Below, in pieces: positions 54,425 through 62,854 of a DNA stretch of 64,000 nt (positions within the stretch are counted from its first letter, which is position 1; each line of letters begins with the position of its first letter). The notes under the pieces were generated by a model. It was not told where the DNA came from. It was given only the letters and a program-made list of their open reading frames with translations, and did no database searches. The position numbers and the translations under genes were made by a program. Source of the stretch: a virus; IMG/VR virus record IMGVR_UViG_3300031951_000017, positions 1 through 64,000 of that record, one strand, 5' to 3'.

Positions 54425-57216
54425 ACCATTTCTTCCCACCCTTCTTCAGCTAACTCATAGATATATTCAGGGTCAATTCCTCGTTTTTCCCAATATATTT
54501 TTTCTTGTTCGGTTATTGTTAATAAATCATCAATACTATCTTGGTCTTCGGGTTCAAATGGAACCCCATTTATTAATTTACATTGTTCCTTTGTAAAGAT
54601 ACCTCTTTTACTTGGGTCATCAACAATTAAGTTATTTCTAACTTCTTCACCAAATACAATCAACAATGGTTCAATACGTTTGTTAAACGTTACTATAGCT
54701 CTTGGTACATTGTATTCACCTAATAAACTTGGATTATTTTCTACTTCTGTTGGATTCAAACGATAACAATTAAGCTGAATGATTGAATCAATACTATCAT
54801 CGAGTATTTTACCAAATTCTTTTAGGTATTGTTCTTTGGTTTCATCTGACCAACCTTTTTTTGGTTTATTTACTTTCTGAACATCCCCATGAGAAGCCTT
54901 AACACCATTATTAACATAAAGAATAACCTCACCCAAACTAACGGCAATTTTATCTCTTATAGCCAATTCCATATGTGCCATTCTAGACATCTCATTACCA
55001 GCTTTAGTCTTTTCTTTTGAACGTTTACGATAATCATCCATAGACAACTTAACCTTTGCTCTTTGTGCGATTTTCATAAGTGGAATTTGTTTATTATAAA
55101 TATTTTCCAAGTATTCATAATACCACTCAACAAAATCTTGACCATTACCTTCTAACAACATTTTAATTCCTTTGTCCAAGAAATCTTCAATATATAAAGG
55201 TAGTTTCTTACTTTTGATGGAATTACCTGTAAGTTTAATCTTTCCGTTGTGTTCCATTGTTGCGTAGTTCTTACGAGCAATGTTCATACAGGATTTCCAA
55301 GTCCCATCACAATCAAGACCCATAGCACCTTTCATAAACATATCGTTAAACTCGGCAACATCCGCATCATAACCTTTATATTCCTTACCTTCTTTAACTA
55401 ACCAATTGTTACCCTTACCGATATACACTCTATCGTCCACACCACCTTCAGGTAACGAGAAGTTCATACCATCCGTATCACATACAAGAGGAGTATAACC
55501 TCGTTTCATAAAGAAACGTAACATCTGACGTAAGTATTGTCGTCCTGTACAAGTAATCTGTTCACCCATATACATATCACCCCAGTGGTATACTTGTGGT
55601 GCGGATAACGCTCCAAACATTGAGTTAATGAAAATCTTAATCGGTAATTGTTTGCGGTCATAAGATGTTGCTTGTTTTTTGTCAATATCCTGATATTCCT
55701 TAGCTAAGTTTTTATACTTGATACGGGTGTTACGGAAGTAATTTAACATTCCTTTCATCGCACCTGTAATATCGCAGGTTGGGAATACGTCATGAACCAA
55801 CTGAATGGAAGGATAAAGTGACGAGAAGTCAAGTTTCAATACATCGGTTGAAAAACCAACCTTTAGTAGTCGTGACAACCCTCCAACAAATTCTGTCTTT
55901 TCATTCTTAGCAGGGATTGCTAACTTATGTTTATAAGACCATGCTCTCATTTGAATTTCCCATAACGTAGCGGTTCCCATAGTTGAGACCCTTTCATATG
56001 TTGTTGGAACCAAAGACGCAAGTAGGAATGAACCCTGATTGAATTCTTCGTCAACTGTCAGAGTTTCTTCCAAGTCATCGTCAAGATATCTCTCAACCAA
56101 ATCATCACCTGTTGTTTTAATATATACGTTTGAATGTTTTGAACACGCTTCGTCAATTGTGGGGTCAATCCCCACTTTCTTATATTTACCATTTTGGATG
56201 TTCAACCAAAACGCTTCTTTCTTCGCGTAGAACGGACCGATATCTGTATGGTCAATGTATACACGGTCAGGTGCCTCAGCTTTAATATATTGAGTGATAT
56301 ACTTCAAACCTGCTGATTTAATAGATGAGTTAATTGCTTGAGCTCGTCTAACAGCATGTAATGTATCCACAACATTATAACCCCACATTGAAGTTTGGTT
56401 AAACCTTTCGACCTCGTTTGCCAACTTCAACATACTTTCAGATTGTTTGATTGGGTTCATTGGATTGAGGGTTTTTGCTATTTTCTTAATATCCAACTTT
56501 AACGCTTTGGCTCTTTCAAATATCCAAAACCAGTCAAAGTTGAATCCGTTGTAAGATGCGATAATACTTGGTTTGAGTTCATCTATTGTGTTGAAAAATT
56601 TGATAATACCTTCTCTTTCCTGTTCTTCAGTTGAGCACTCAATTACCTGACTAAAACCTTTATTGGTTTTCATCCCTATCATAAAAATACGACCATCCTT
56701 TGGTTCTAATGCGGTCGTCTCTAAGTCAAATACAAACCTCGTGATACTATTGTAATCGTCAAACCCCTTAAACAATCGTTTCTCTTTTGTGACTAAGAAT
56801 TGTTCAACAGGTGGTAAAATCAAAACTAAACTTTTAGTTTTTTCACCCCAAGGGTCAACACCCCCCTCTCTAAAAAATTGGATTAGTGAACGATATCCGT
56901 TTAATGATTTAACCATAAAAGTTAATCCTCTCTCTAGTCTATCATTACCATCAGTTCGTAATTTTTCAATGACAATTTTATGTTTTGTCATTGCTTCTTT
57001 TTGCAACGCCTTTGATGATTGATAAAAGTTTAGTCCACGTAAATCACCCACCCAGGCAAATGGGATGAATGTATCTTTTTTAATAAGTTTTCCATGAATT
57101 GGGTCTTCAATTATTTTCCAAATACAATCTTTGACGTAATCGTATTCTACTCCGATGATGTACTTTTCATCGTCATTTCCTTGTAGGAAATTCTCAATTT
57201 CTTCATTTGTTATCAT
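54421..57216 (-). CDS. DNA polymerase, family B (T4 gp43-like)
   Basis: A 931-residue replicative polymerase, close to T4 gp43 (898). The 3'-5' proofreading domain has FVFDLETTALEP (exo I, Asp and Glu, about 165) and IASYNGFNFDWFWI (exo II). Polymerase motifs are KLDFSSLYPSIQ (A, about 460), KIFINSMFGALSAP (B, about 525) and VCDTDGMNF (C, about 578), all with their acidic residues. The end LAEEGWEEMV is acidic. It has a canonical flavobacterial promoter 57 bases upstream and a hairpin in the leader. It is transcribed alone after the structural gene at 57304. Confidence 0.95.
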   Translation of the reverse strand: MITNEEIENFLQGNDDEKYIIGVEYDYVKDCIWKIIEDPIHGKLIKKDTFIPFAWVGDLRGLNFYQSSKALQKEAMTKHKIVIEKLRTDGNDRLERGLTFMVKSLNGYRSLIQFFREGGVDPWGEKTKSLVLILPPVEQFLVTKEKRLFKGFDDYNSITRFVFDLETTALEPKDGRIFMIGMKTNKGFSQVIECSTEEQEREGIIKFFNTIDELKPSIIASYNGFNFDWFWIFERAKALKLDIKKIAKTLNPMNPIKQSESMLKLANEVERFNQTSMWGYNVVDTLHAVRRAQAINSSIKSAGLKYITQYIKAEAPDRVYIDHTDIGPFYAKKEAFWLNIQNGKYKKVGIDPTIDEACSKHSNVYIKTTGDDLVERYLDDDLEETLTVDEEFNQGSFLLASLVPTTYERVSTMGTATLWEIQMRAWSYKHKLAIPAKNEKTEFVGGLSRLLKVGFSTDVLKLDFSSLYPSIQLVHDVFPTCDITGAMKGMLNYFRNTRIKYKNLAKEYQDIDKKQATSYDRKQLPIKIFINSMFGALSAPQVYHWGDMYMGEQITCTGRQYLRQMLRFFMKRGYTPLVCDTDGMNFSLPEGGVDDRVYIGKGNNWLVKEGKEYKGYDADVAEFNDMFMKGAMGLDCDGTWKSCMNIARKNYATMEHNGKIKLTGNSIKSKKLPLYIEDFLDKGIKMLLEGNGQDFVEWYYEYLENIYNKQIPLMKIAQRAKVKLSMDDYRKRSKEKTKAGNEMSRMAHMELAIRDKIAVSLGEVILYVNNGVKASHGDVQKVNKPKKGWSDETKEQYLKEFGKILDDSIDSIIQLNCYRLNPTEVENNPSLLGEYNVPRAIVTFNKRIEPLLIVFGEEVRNNLIVDDPSKRGIFTKEQCKLINGVPFEPEDQDSIDDLLTITEQEKIYWEKRGIDPEYIYELAEEGWEEMV

Positions 57217-57239
57217 AAATTAAAATTTGGTCTATTTGC

Positions 57240-57259
57240 TTCCGAATTATAGGTCGGAA
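57240..57259 (-). promoter_or_regulatory. Leader hairpin of DNA polymerase mRNA
   Basis: TTCCGA and TCGGAA form a 6-bp stem with an 8-base loop, 24 bases before the polymerase ATG. In T4, gp43 represses its own translation by binding a leader hairpin. A similar role here is possible but unproven. Confidence 0.35.
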
Positions 57260-57272
57260 TTTACCTTACATG

Positions 57273-57303
57273 CAAATATAAACAAAAATATTAATTTATC
57301 AAA
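57273..57303 (-). promoter_or_regulatory. Flavobacterial-type promoter for DNA polymerase
   Basis: TTTG (57303-57300) and TATATTTG (57280-57273) on the minus strand are 19 bases apart, an exact match to TTTG-N19-TAnnTTTG. It lies directly after the stop of the preceding gene. Host RNA polymerase could use it without phage factors. Confidence 0.85.
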
Positions 57304-57684
57304 TTAACAACAAGCTTTGTCGGAAATAAAACTATCTTGTACGTTAATATATAGTTTTTCTCGTATTGGGACTATTAGGTTACCTTGTTCATTTCTCAAT
57401 AAAAATTGACCTTCATACCTTCCAGGTTTATTTGTATCCTTTTCAGAGAATTTATAATAGATATAAAACTCTGTTGGGGTTGTTTCATTTAAGAAATTTT
57501 TAGATACAAATCCTCCTTGTTTGGATAGGAATTTAGGAATACCTGTTTCAGTATCAACCATAGAAAATAGAATAGTTGATGTCTCAATTAAATCCATAAA
57601 ATTATGATAGTCACTTCTTCCATCCTTAACTACTTGCATTTTAAGTAATGGAAGAGTCGCACCCTTTTTAATATAAAATTCCAT
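57304..57684 (-). CDS. Small tail-type protein, BppU-like N-terminal pattern, tentative
   Basis: A 126-residue protein starting MEFYIKKGATLPLLKMQVVK. I use the ATG at 57684 instead of a TTG 24 bases upstream, which would put a hydrophobic leader (NIVVFIV) on the protein. The sequence has DGRSDYHNFMDLIETSTILF and SMVDTETGIPKF, a layout like the N-terminal domain of siphophage baseplate upper proteins. It ends DKACC. TATTTATT stands 11 bases before the ATG. It lies between glycosyltransferases and the polymerase, so its link to the tail is from sequence pattern only. Confidence 0.5.
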   Translation of the reverse strand: MEFYIKKGATLPLLKMQVVKDGRSDYHNFMDLIETSTILFSMVDTETGIPKFLSKQGGFVSKNFLNETTPTEFYIYYKFSEKDTNKPGRYEGQFLLRNEQGNLIVPIREKLYINVQDSFISDKACC

Positions 57685-57708
57685 AACAATAAATACTACG
57701 ATATTCAA

Positions 57709-59385
57709 TTAAGATTCTTTTCTTAATTCTTTGTCATAGTGGTCAAATCTATTGTGTTCAGTAGGTGTTGCTAATAAAATTCCAGCATTAATCAAATTTT
57801 CTTTGGTCATTTGGTAAACGTGAGACATCCAAGTTTGTTCGTGAGGGTGAGCCCATTTAGTATTTAAAAATACTTTACGACTACCTTCTTTGGTCATAAC
57901 CTGTGGCCAATTACAATAATAAACTTCCCCTGTTGCATATGGAACACCTTTATATGACATTATTTTATCATATTTTGTTTTGGGGGCGTTAGGGTCTAAT
58001 CCTTGTTGTGGTAACTTATCATTCTCAGGAAAATATTTTTGTCTAACATTCTGAGGTACGTTATACCAACTCCATTGTGTTGAATTGTCTCCGAAGAATT
58101 CCGTGAAATTCAATTTAAGAAAATCAAAACTATTTTCTTTGGTTATCAAAAGACTTTTTGTATAAAGTCTATCTATTTTTCTAACAAACCCATTCTTACA
58201 ATTTACATCGGGACCTGAATAGAAAAACATATCATCCTCAAAAAACATCATAAAATCGGAATCACTCTCATCAAAATGTTCCGCAATATATTGTCTACCA
58301 CCACATATTCCTAAATTTGTATGGGGTTTATAATGAGTAAAACCATATTCCTTACATAGATTATCATATTCCATATAAGTTTCAGAGTTTGTTGAATTAT
58401 TAATCAAATATTTTTTTGGAAGTTTTAGGAAGTCCTCGTCGTAGACCTCCATAGATTTAATTAATGTTTTAAATTGGTTTGGACTATTAAATGTTAAAAC
58501 ATATAAGGAACATTTTTTAATATTTAAATCAGTCTTAACTTGTGTTTTAGGGTCAAAAGTTTTTAAGTTTTCAAAAAATGGCCAAACTAATCCATTACCA
58601 GTAATTTCATAACGATGTATTTGATTTGGGTAATTGTGGGCAAGGATGGTGAATAAACACTCGTCCGCACCCATAAGACCTTCATTTATTGTTCTATAAA
58701 GTACATTATAATAATAATTGTTTATTTCATGTACTTGTTCTTTACTACCCCCAAAAAAACCACCTCGACACACATACTCAACAAAAGTAGTATTACAATA
58801 TTGAGCCATTTTTTTTCTTTCAAATCCGTGAATTTCATCATTTGCAGTGTATGGATAACTGATAAAAGTAAATTTATCTACAAATTGTGTATATTCTGGT
58901 AACCTATCAAAAACTTTATCTGTTGTAAAATAACCAGGATTAACAGTTGACGTTATCCCACCATCAATCCAATAAAAATATTCACTTCTAAATGGATTAA
59001 GTATAGCCGTATCATTAACCATAAACATTTTACACATCATCATAGGATTGTAAAATTCTAATCCCGCTTGTGGGGAATCTTTTAACCACCCTGCAAAATT
59101 AAACCATTCAGGATTTGTTCTAATTTTTTGTAATTCATTAAAAAATGGAAACCACGTTTTAAAATCCTCTAGCTCTTTGAAATAAACAACGGTGTTATGT
59201 CTCTTACGTATTTTCCAAACCTCAGACTCTAGTGACCTTGGAATCCAAATACATAGATTTGCATCAGTTTCTAGTAATTCAAAAAATTTTTGTTTATACG
59301 TATCAAAACTACGTTGTGCCCATCCATTTAAGTTTTCCCTACCTAAGTCCCACAATCCGGTGACAATTGTAACTTTACTATTCAT
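57709..59385 (-). CDS. Two-domain glycosyltransferase, HtrL/YibB-like N-terminus
   Basis: A 558-residue protein. The N-terminal 280 residues start KVTIVTGLWDLGRENLNGWA and contain EYFYWIDGGITSTV and a GADECLFTILAHNYP segment, as in the HtrL/YibB family. The C-terminal half (from SLYVLTFNSPNQFKTLIKSM) has a GT-A layout with MMFFEDDMFF as DxD-type metal site. Each domain may transfer a sugar. The gene is in a cluster of four such genes at the window's right end. Targets could be host surface glycans, phage proteins or DNA. Nothing in the sequence selects among these. Confidence 0.75.
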   Translation of the reverse strand: MNSKVTIVTGLWDLGRENLNGWAQRSFDTYKQKFFELLETDANLCIWIPRSLESEVWKIRKRHNTVVYFKELEDFKTWFPFFNELQKIRTNPEWFNFAGWLKDSPQAGLEFYNPMMMCKMFMVNDTAILNPFRSEYFYWIDGGITSTVNPGYFTTDKVFDRLPEYTQFVDKFTFISYPYTANDEIHGFERKKMAQYCNTTFVEYVCRGGFFGGSKEQVHEINNYYYNVLYRTINEGLMGADECLFTILAHNYPNQIHRYEITGNGLVWPFFENLKTFDPKTQVKTDLNIKKCSLYVLTFNSPNQFKTLIKSMEVYDEDFLKLPKKYLINNSTNSETYMEYDNLCKEYGFTHYKPHTNLGICGGRQYIAEHFDESDSDFMMFFEDDMFFYSGPDVNCKNGFVRKIDRLYTKSLLITKENSFDFLKLNFTEFFGDNSTQWSWYNVPQNVRQKYFPENDKLPQQGLDPNAPKTKYDKIMSYKGVPYATGEVYYCNWPQVMTKEGSRKVFLNTKWAHPHEQTWMSHVYQMTKENLINAGILLATPTEHNRFDHYDKELRKES

Positions 59386-59392
59386 AATTAAA

Positions 59393-60415
59393 TTATTTTG
59401 TATTTCCTAAATTTAAATAAAAACCCTCAAAAGACGATACAACATAAGTTTTTTCTGGGTCAATATTTGTTTTAAAATAAGTTCTCCATTTTTTTGGTAG
59501 TTCTTTTGCAATATCTGTTTTAAAGAACTGGTCATAATCAACAAATCCGTTATTTGATAAGTTTAATTTTTTATAATTATTTTTTTTAAGTTGTTCCTCT
59601 ACAATGTTTGTAACATCTATTGTAATTTTTTCTTGGCTATGAAGACTGCGTCCTTCATCCCGTTGTTCATTAAAATATCCATATTCAGAACTAACCAACT
59701 CAATTTTTAAGTTTGATAAATCAGTTCCATCGTAAAAATATTTTGGTATTATTGAGTAGTGTGAGTCATAACAAAAATGAAAAAATTCATAGTATTTTGT
59801 GTCGTTTTTAAATTTATTAGACTCCATTAACCATGCTTCACACTGCCACCTAGAACCTCCCCAAAAATTCATAAAAGGGATGTTATTTCTAATATAGTAT
59901 GCATTTACCCACCAAAAATTTCCCCAATACCAAAAATTGTGACAATGTACACCAACAATGTTGTAAGTGTTTAATTTTTCAAGACATATTTTCCATTTTT
60001 CAATTAAAAAATATTCAAGCATCTCAACCCAAGAATTTTCTGATTCAATTTTAAGTTCATCAATTTCAAAGTTTACAAAATTTTTGAACTTATTAAATAC
60101 TCCTTTAGTGTGGAAATAAAGAATTTTGGCGTCCTCATATTTAAAAGATAGTTCATACACTTGATTAAGTGCTAATACACCTTCTCCATAATTTTTGAAC
60201 CCATGAATAAAATTTATTTTTTCATATTTAATTTTAAGAGTTTCAACAATATTAGAGTATTCTTTTTTTTCGTCCGTTAAATATATGAAAATATCGTCAG
60301 CTTTCTCATATAACCCAAACAATTCTAATTTTCTTAATTGCTCCTCAAGTTTGAGTTGCCAATCATTAACCATGTAACAATGAGCAACAACAAAAATTTT
60401 AGAGTTGTCTATCAT
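59393..60415 (-). CDS. Putative glycosyltransferase
   Basis: A 340-residue protein starting MIDNSKIFVVAHCYMVNDWQ; an ATG 18 bases upstream (60433) overlaps the previous gene and is less likely. The segments KILYFHTKGVFNKFKNFV and FWYWGNFWWVNAYYIRNNIP, then WGGSRWQCEAWLM, look like bacterial glycosyltransferases of capsule clusters with a conserved HTKG and GNFWW pattern. The catalytic residue is not certain. It is 4 bases after the tripartite gene and 7 before the HtrL-like gene, so all are probably co-expressed. Confidence 0.6.
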   Translation of the reverse strand: MIDNSKIFVVAHCYMVNDWQLKLEEQLRKLELFGLYEKADDIFIYLTDEKKEYSNIVETLKIKYEKINFIHGFKNYGEGVLALNQVYELSFKYEDAKILYFHTKGVFNKFKNFVNFEIDELKIESENSWVEMLEYFLIEKWKICLEKLNTYNIVGVHCHNFWYWGNFWWVNAYYIRNNIPFMNFWGGSRWQCEAWLMESNKFKNDTKYYEFFHFCYDSHYSIIPKYFYDGTDLSNLKIELVSSEYGYFNEQRDEGRSLHSQEKITIDVTNIVEEQLKKNNYKKLNLSNNGFVDYDQFFKTDIAKELPKKWRTYFKTNIDPEKTYVVSSFEGFYLNLGNTK

Positions 60416-60419
60416 TTTT

Positions 60420-62849
60420 TTATTTTTTAACAATTATTGCAGTAATACTCCAATTAGGCCTTACTTTAACTATTTCACAACTTTTTATATTTTCTTCTAG
60501 ATATTTTGTTTCAGATTCTGTTAAATAATCAGAAAAAATTCTACCTGTTTTTTGAAACTCTTCTAACATTTGTAAGGTCGTAGTTTTTTTAGGGTCTCCC
60601 CAATTACACCAAGCTTTTTCAGGCATCAGGGCTTCAATACTAGTATGTAAATCTTCCATCACAAATATACCTCCACTTTTAATTGATTTAAATAAAGTTG
60701 CTAAAGTTATTTGTTGGTCGTACATCCTATGACTCCCGTCATCTAGTATTACATCAATGTCAGTATTTTCTTCTGAAAACTTTATTAGTTCTTCTTTTTT
60801 AGACTGGTCCAAAAGTTTTATACTAATCCTTTCAAAGTTATTAAATTGTCTAATTGATTCTGGGTTATTATCTAAACCCAAAATTTCAGAATTAACAAAG
60901 TAATCGGACCAAACTTTTAATGAATTCCCGTCTAAAACACCAATCTCTACAAATTTTTTAATTTGGTCTTTTATTGGTGAAAAAGTTTTTTCATAAATCT
61001 TACTAAAGTAGTCATGTTCGTGGTGTTTATCCGTGGGATAAATTTCCGCTAATTGTGTTAACATAAATTTTGATGTATCTATTTTTATATTGAATTTATT
61101 TCGATAAATAACGTCGATAGTTCTGTATGGGGTATTACCATATGAGAATGCATGGAATATAAATTTATTCTCATTGTAATCTCTAGAATTTAAATCACCA
61201 TTAGGGATGATTTTAAATTTAGTTCTATCGTCTAATCTTTCGCGTACATATTTTAAACAGGTTTGGTCATGCCAAAGTGCGTTTTTATAATGTGGATATT
61301 CTTCACAAACATCCCACCAATCACGCATAAATTTTTTAACAAAATCTGAATTTTTAACTAAGAATACTCCAGCATTAACGATTGAGGGTCCAAAATCTTC
61401 GGTCATCAATACCTCAAAATTACCATGAATAAATTCCTCAATACGTCGATAATTGTTACAGAAAATCGCATCAATATCTAAAAATAAAACATAATCTAAA
61501 TTAGGATTTTTTTCTAACATTTCTAAAACTAGTTTAGGTTTATACCAAGTTGCGGCACGTCCCTCTAGTTTAGTTCTTATTTTTTCAGTATTTTTTTCTA
61601 CAAAATAATAATAATGATTTTCTTCACAATATTTCTCATTAATAGCTTCAGTATACCTACCATATAATACGTTATCAGTATAAAATTGACAAACACCAAT
61701 TTTTAAATTGGTGTCTGCACATATTGTCGTACTTTGTTTTTTAGGGGTTTTATCTAAGACTAACCATTTTTTACCTTTAAAATCAAACATCTCACTTATT
61801 TCGTTAAGGTCTATCCCATCGACTTCGGTAGTTTCTAAATTTAAATTATTAAAATTATTTTGAACCTCCCCGTCAAATTGGACAATTAACCTACCACCTT
61901 CCTGAACTGAATTAATGTACTCATCAATTAATTTGGGGTTAGTGTTTTTAAAAATGTCAACATTTGGAATAACTAATGTGTGAATAGAGTTTTTCCCAAA
62001 AGGACAAAATCCTCTGAAATCATAACTACTCCTCACTTGTCTTCCATAGAACTCCCAATTGTATTTATCTTTATTGTAGGCGTACCACATAGCGGTATAT
62101 TCCCCATCACCATACCAAGTTTTTACAGGGGTGTGATTCCAAAAATTAACATCCGAGTCAATAATTACTTTTCGCTTCATCGGAATATTTTGGTAATAGT
62201 AGTCCAATACATCCTCAACAAAATATTGTCTTTTACCATTCGTATAATGAATAGTAAAAAATTTTTCACCTAGAATATATTGAGTACAAAGTAAATTTGT
62301 CGTTTTAACAACAAAATCTCCATTGTTAATGAATTCAAACAAAGCTTTATCTTCTATAGTTTGGTTTGTTAAATTTTCATGATTCACTAACCCACTACAT
62401 ACTCTTTTTGATAAGAATAGACCAGCACCACCACCTGAATTATTACGTAATACATCAGCATTACCTAATTCTTCTAAAACATTATCTAAAACATAATGAT
62501 TCACATAAGACCCATCGTCAATTCTAAAAATATAATCAAATTCCTCATTTTTCAACACCCATCCTATTGCTTCTTTTAATCTTTCAAACATAAATGATTT
62601 AGTCTGCCCTTGGATTGGTGGATTATGGTCGTAAGTCTCAGGTGAAACACAATGTAATATCTTGTCTACTGGGTTGTATGTAAGTTTATCATTACCTCCA
62701 TCAAAAAAAATAACTTTGTGACCTAATGACTCAACTTTAGGTACCCATGTCTCTAAACAAGACATTTTTCTTGTTAATGAAGCGTCAGATATTTTAATAT
62801 GATTACCATCATATTTTTTACTAGTAAATGCTAAAAAAACTATTTTCAT
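60420..62849 (-). CDS. Tripartite glycosyltransferase-glycosyltransferase-methyltransferase
   Basis: An 809-residue protein. Residues about 1-250 have KIVFLAFTSKKYDGNHIKIS and YIFRIDDGSYVNHYVLDNVL, a GT-A fold with a DDG site. Residues about 380-590 resemble GMA12/MNN10-type galactosyltransferases: LKIGVCQFYTDNVLYGRY, DYVLFLDIDAIFCNN (DxD) and WHDQTCLKYV. Residues about 600-809 form a class I SAM methyltransferase: FVEIGVLDGNSLKVW (motif I), EILGLDNNP and VILDDGSHRMYDQQ. It would build and methylate a glycan in one polypeptide. All motifs look intact in one frame. Confidence 0.8.
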   Translation of the reverse strand: MKIVFLAFTSKKYDGNHIKISDASLTRKMSCLETWVPKVESLGHKVIFFDGGNDKLTYNPVDKILHCVSPETYDHNPPIQGQTKSFMFERLKEAIGWVLKNEEFDYIFRIDDGSYVNHYVLDNVLEELGNADVLRNNSGGGAGLFLSKRVCSGLVNHENLTNQTIEDKALFEFINNGDFVVKTTNLLCTQYILGEKFFTIHYTNGKRQYFVEDVLDYYYQNIPMKRKVIIDSDVNFWNHTPVKTWYGDGEYTAMWYAYNKDKYNWEFYGRQVRSSYDFRGFCPFGKNSIHTLVIPNVDIFKNTNPKLIDEYINSVQEGGRLIVQFDGEVQNNFNNLNLETTEVDGIDLNEISEMFDFKGKKWLVLDKTPKKQSTTICADTNLKIGVCQFYTDNVLYGRYTEAINEKYCEENHYYYFVEKNTEKIRTKLEGRAATWYKPKLVLEMLEKNPNLDYVLFLDIDAIFCNNYRRIEEFIHGNFEVLMTEDFGPSIVNAGVFLVKNSDFVKKFMRDWWDVCEEYPHYKNALWHDQTCLKYVRERLDDRTKFKIIPNGDLNSRDYNENKFIFHAFSYGNTPYRTIDVIYRNKFNIKIDTSKFMLTQLAEIYPTDKHHEHDYFSKIYEKTFSPIKDQIKKFVEIGVLDGNSLKVWSDYFVNSEILGLDNNPESIRQFNNFERISIKLLDQSKKEELIKFSEENTDIDVILDDGSHRMYDQQITLATLFKSIKSGGIFVMEDLHTSIEALMPEKAWCNWGDPKKTTTLQMLEEFQKTGRIFSDYLTESETKYLEENIKSCEIVKVRPNWSITAIIVKK

Positions 62850-62854
62850 AAAAA

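Noticed and set aside
57706-57708. TTG as start of the small tail-type gene
   Set aside because: An ATG 24 bases downstream gives the expected charged N-terminus and follows a TATTTATT motif.
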